The notes below the pieces were generated by a model, which was not told where the DNA came from, did not search any database, and was given only the letters and a program-made list of their open reading frames with translations. A program made the position numbers and the translations under genes. Of a stretch of DNA of 40,063 bases, positions 39,374-40,063 are shown in pieces (the first letter of the stretch is position 1; each line of letters starts with the position of its first letter). The stretch comes from Butyrivibrio proteoclasticus (GTDB taxonomy: Bacteria > Bacillota > Clostridia > Lachnospirales > Lachnospiraceae): contig NZ_FOXO01000033.1 of NCBI RefSeq assembly GCF_900115735.1, forward strand, positions 1 to 40,063. The letters run 5' to 3'.

Positions 39374-39696
39374 TGGGCATATACAGCTTTTTTTTAGTTA
39401 CCACACCATTATAAAGATGATCATATGTCTCAGTTTACTCATCCAATGGATGAGTAAATCTATTTTTTCTCGTATATGCCCATTTTAACTTTCTGGAAAT
39501 TTAGCCGATGGATGTGTTAACTTAAAAAAATAGCTATATACCCATTTCACTGTGACAATCCAGAGGTGTAGAAGATGTAGGAGCGATGTAGGATAAGTGT
39601 TAAAAAATGGTTCTTTTTATCCCATAAATTTAACCATTCTTATAGTTGATTTTGCTCATGAGTAGGATAATCTTTTGATTTTTACTCCTTTTATCC
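39374..39696. repeat. Cluster of dyads in non-coding DNA
   Basis: GGGCATATAC (39375) pairs with GTATATGCCC (39472) around TTTACTCATCC/GGATGAGTAAA. Further on are two 32-nt units with arms GGATAA/TTATCC at 39591-39622 and 39665-39696. The two units are 74 apart, so this is not the 54-nt period of arrays A-C. I see no gene between 39322 and 39904; the part from 39780 is probably the right flank of the IS110 element. Confidence 0.45.
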
Positions 39697-39904
39697 CACT
39701 ATTTTCATTGTTCTGACCGGAAATTCTATTAATAGACTAACTATTAAAAGTCAACAAGAAAATGAAGATTTTTGAATAAAACATCGTTAGGTGTTTTAGA
39801 TAGCCTGGAGGCAGGCTTAAGCCTCAATTAGTACCTTGAAAACTGCATGACAAACAGAGCATCTGAAAAGGTGCTCTAAGAAAAGGATGTAAGTTAAAGA
39901 CTCT

Positions 39905-40063
39905 TTATTTTCGGTAGGCTTCGCCTGTAAGTTCCATCCGATAGATGGTGCGTATCAGCTTTTTCGCCGCATGACCGACAGCAACATTGTAATGCTTGCC
40001 TTCACTTATCTTCTTTGAAAGGTAGGCTCCGAAGCTTTCATCCCATTTGCAGACGAACTTAGT
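39905..40063 (-). CDS. IS110-family transposase, C-terminal end (runs off the window)
   Basis: On the minus strand the last 52 residues are visible: KFVCKWDESFGAYLSKKISE, then GKHYNVAVGHAAKKLIRTIY and MELTGEAYRK, ending at TAA (39907-39905). The pattern K--EGK-HN-A---AA-KL-R-IY is the recognisable end of the transposase_20 domain of IS110/IS1111-type DEDD recombinases. These enzymes are guided by a bridge RNA made from the element's non-coding end. The rest of the gene lies beyond the window, so completeness cannot be judged. Confidence 0.75.
   Translation of the reverse strand, partial: TKFVCKWDESFGAYLSKKISEGKHYNVAVGHAAKKLIRTIYRMELTGEAYRK

Overview
The window looks like the chromosome (or a large replicon) of a motile, low-GC anaerobe of the Lachnospiraceae, most like Butyrivibrio or Pseudobutyrivibrio. 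This rests on gene content and protein style: LplB/YtcP-type sugar importers with lipoprotein receptors, AraC and LacI regulators, a chemotaxis receptor behind a flagellar-sigma-type promoter, and Firmicutes-style ribosome binding sites. No rRNA or tRNA gene was recognised. The genus is an inference.

The left part (1 to about 16.6 kb) is an accessory region full of gene wreckage. Intact genes include a DinB/DUF3795 fusion, small regulators, an MFS exporter with an HTH/TPR regulator, a TetR regulator, an acyltransferase and a MazE/MazF-type toxin-antitoxin pair. Between them lie fragments: an MGMT-like gene, an EamA transporter tail, a zeta-toxin head, a RhuM/methyltransferase chimera, a lipoprotein esterase with an internal TGA, and an in-frame fusion of an integrase head with an IS91 transposase. 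A nearly complete IS200/IS605 element (about 9400-11372) has a decayed tnpA, an intact tnpB and a small XRE repressor gene overlapping tnpB.

The most unusual content of the left part is non-coding. Three loci carry arrays of 33-36 nt units with inverted ends, repeating every 52-54 nt. The arm sequence is TTGAC/GTCAA at 527 and 7339, and CTGCC/GGCAG at 14284. Each array lies downstream of a shared short motif plus a terminator hairpin. Two copies of a promoter-driven structured RNA with compensatory base changes (2392 and 13420) each precede a regulator or toxin-like gene pair. A three-hairpin repeat family with compensatory changes in every helix occurs at 9198, 16412, 16487 and 38905, always just after a gene.

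The middle and right part (16.7 to 38.8 kb) is ordinary, well-kept sequence. It holds an esterase and a MATE exporter, then a carbohydrate region. An AraC regulator lies divergent from one ABC importer (two permeases and a lipoprotein receptor) followed by three Gfo/Idh/MocA oxidoreductases. A LacI regulator lies divergent from a second importer followed by an intracellular GH32 beta-fructosidase and a PfkB sugar kinase. Together these suggest uptake of fructose-containing oligosaccharides, cytoplasmic hydrolysis and phosphorylation. A chemotaxis receptor, purA and a membrane-anchored HAD hydrolase follow.

The last 1.2 kb returns to accessory DNA: a three-hairpin repeat, a 124-nt imperfect inverted repeat, scattered dyads and the 3' end of an IS110-family transposase running off the window.
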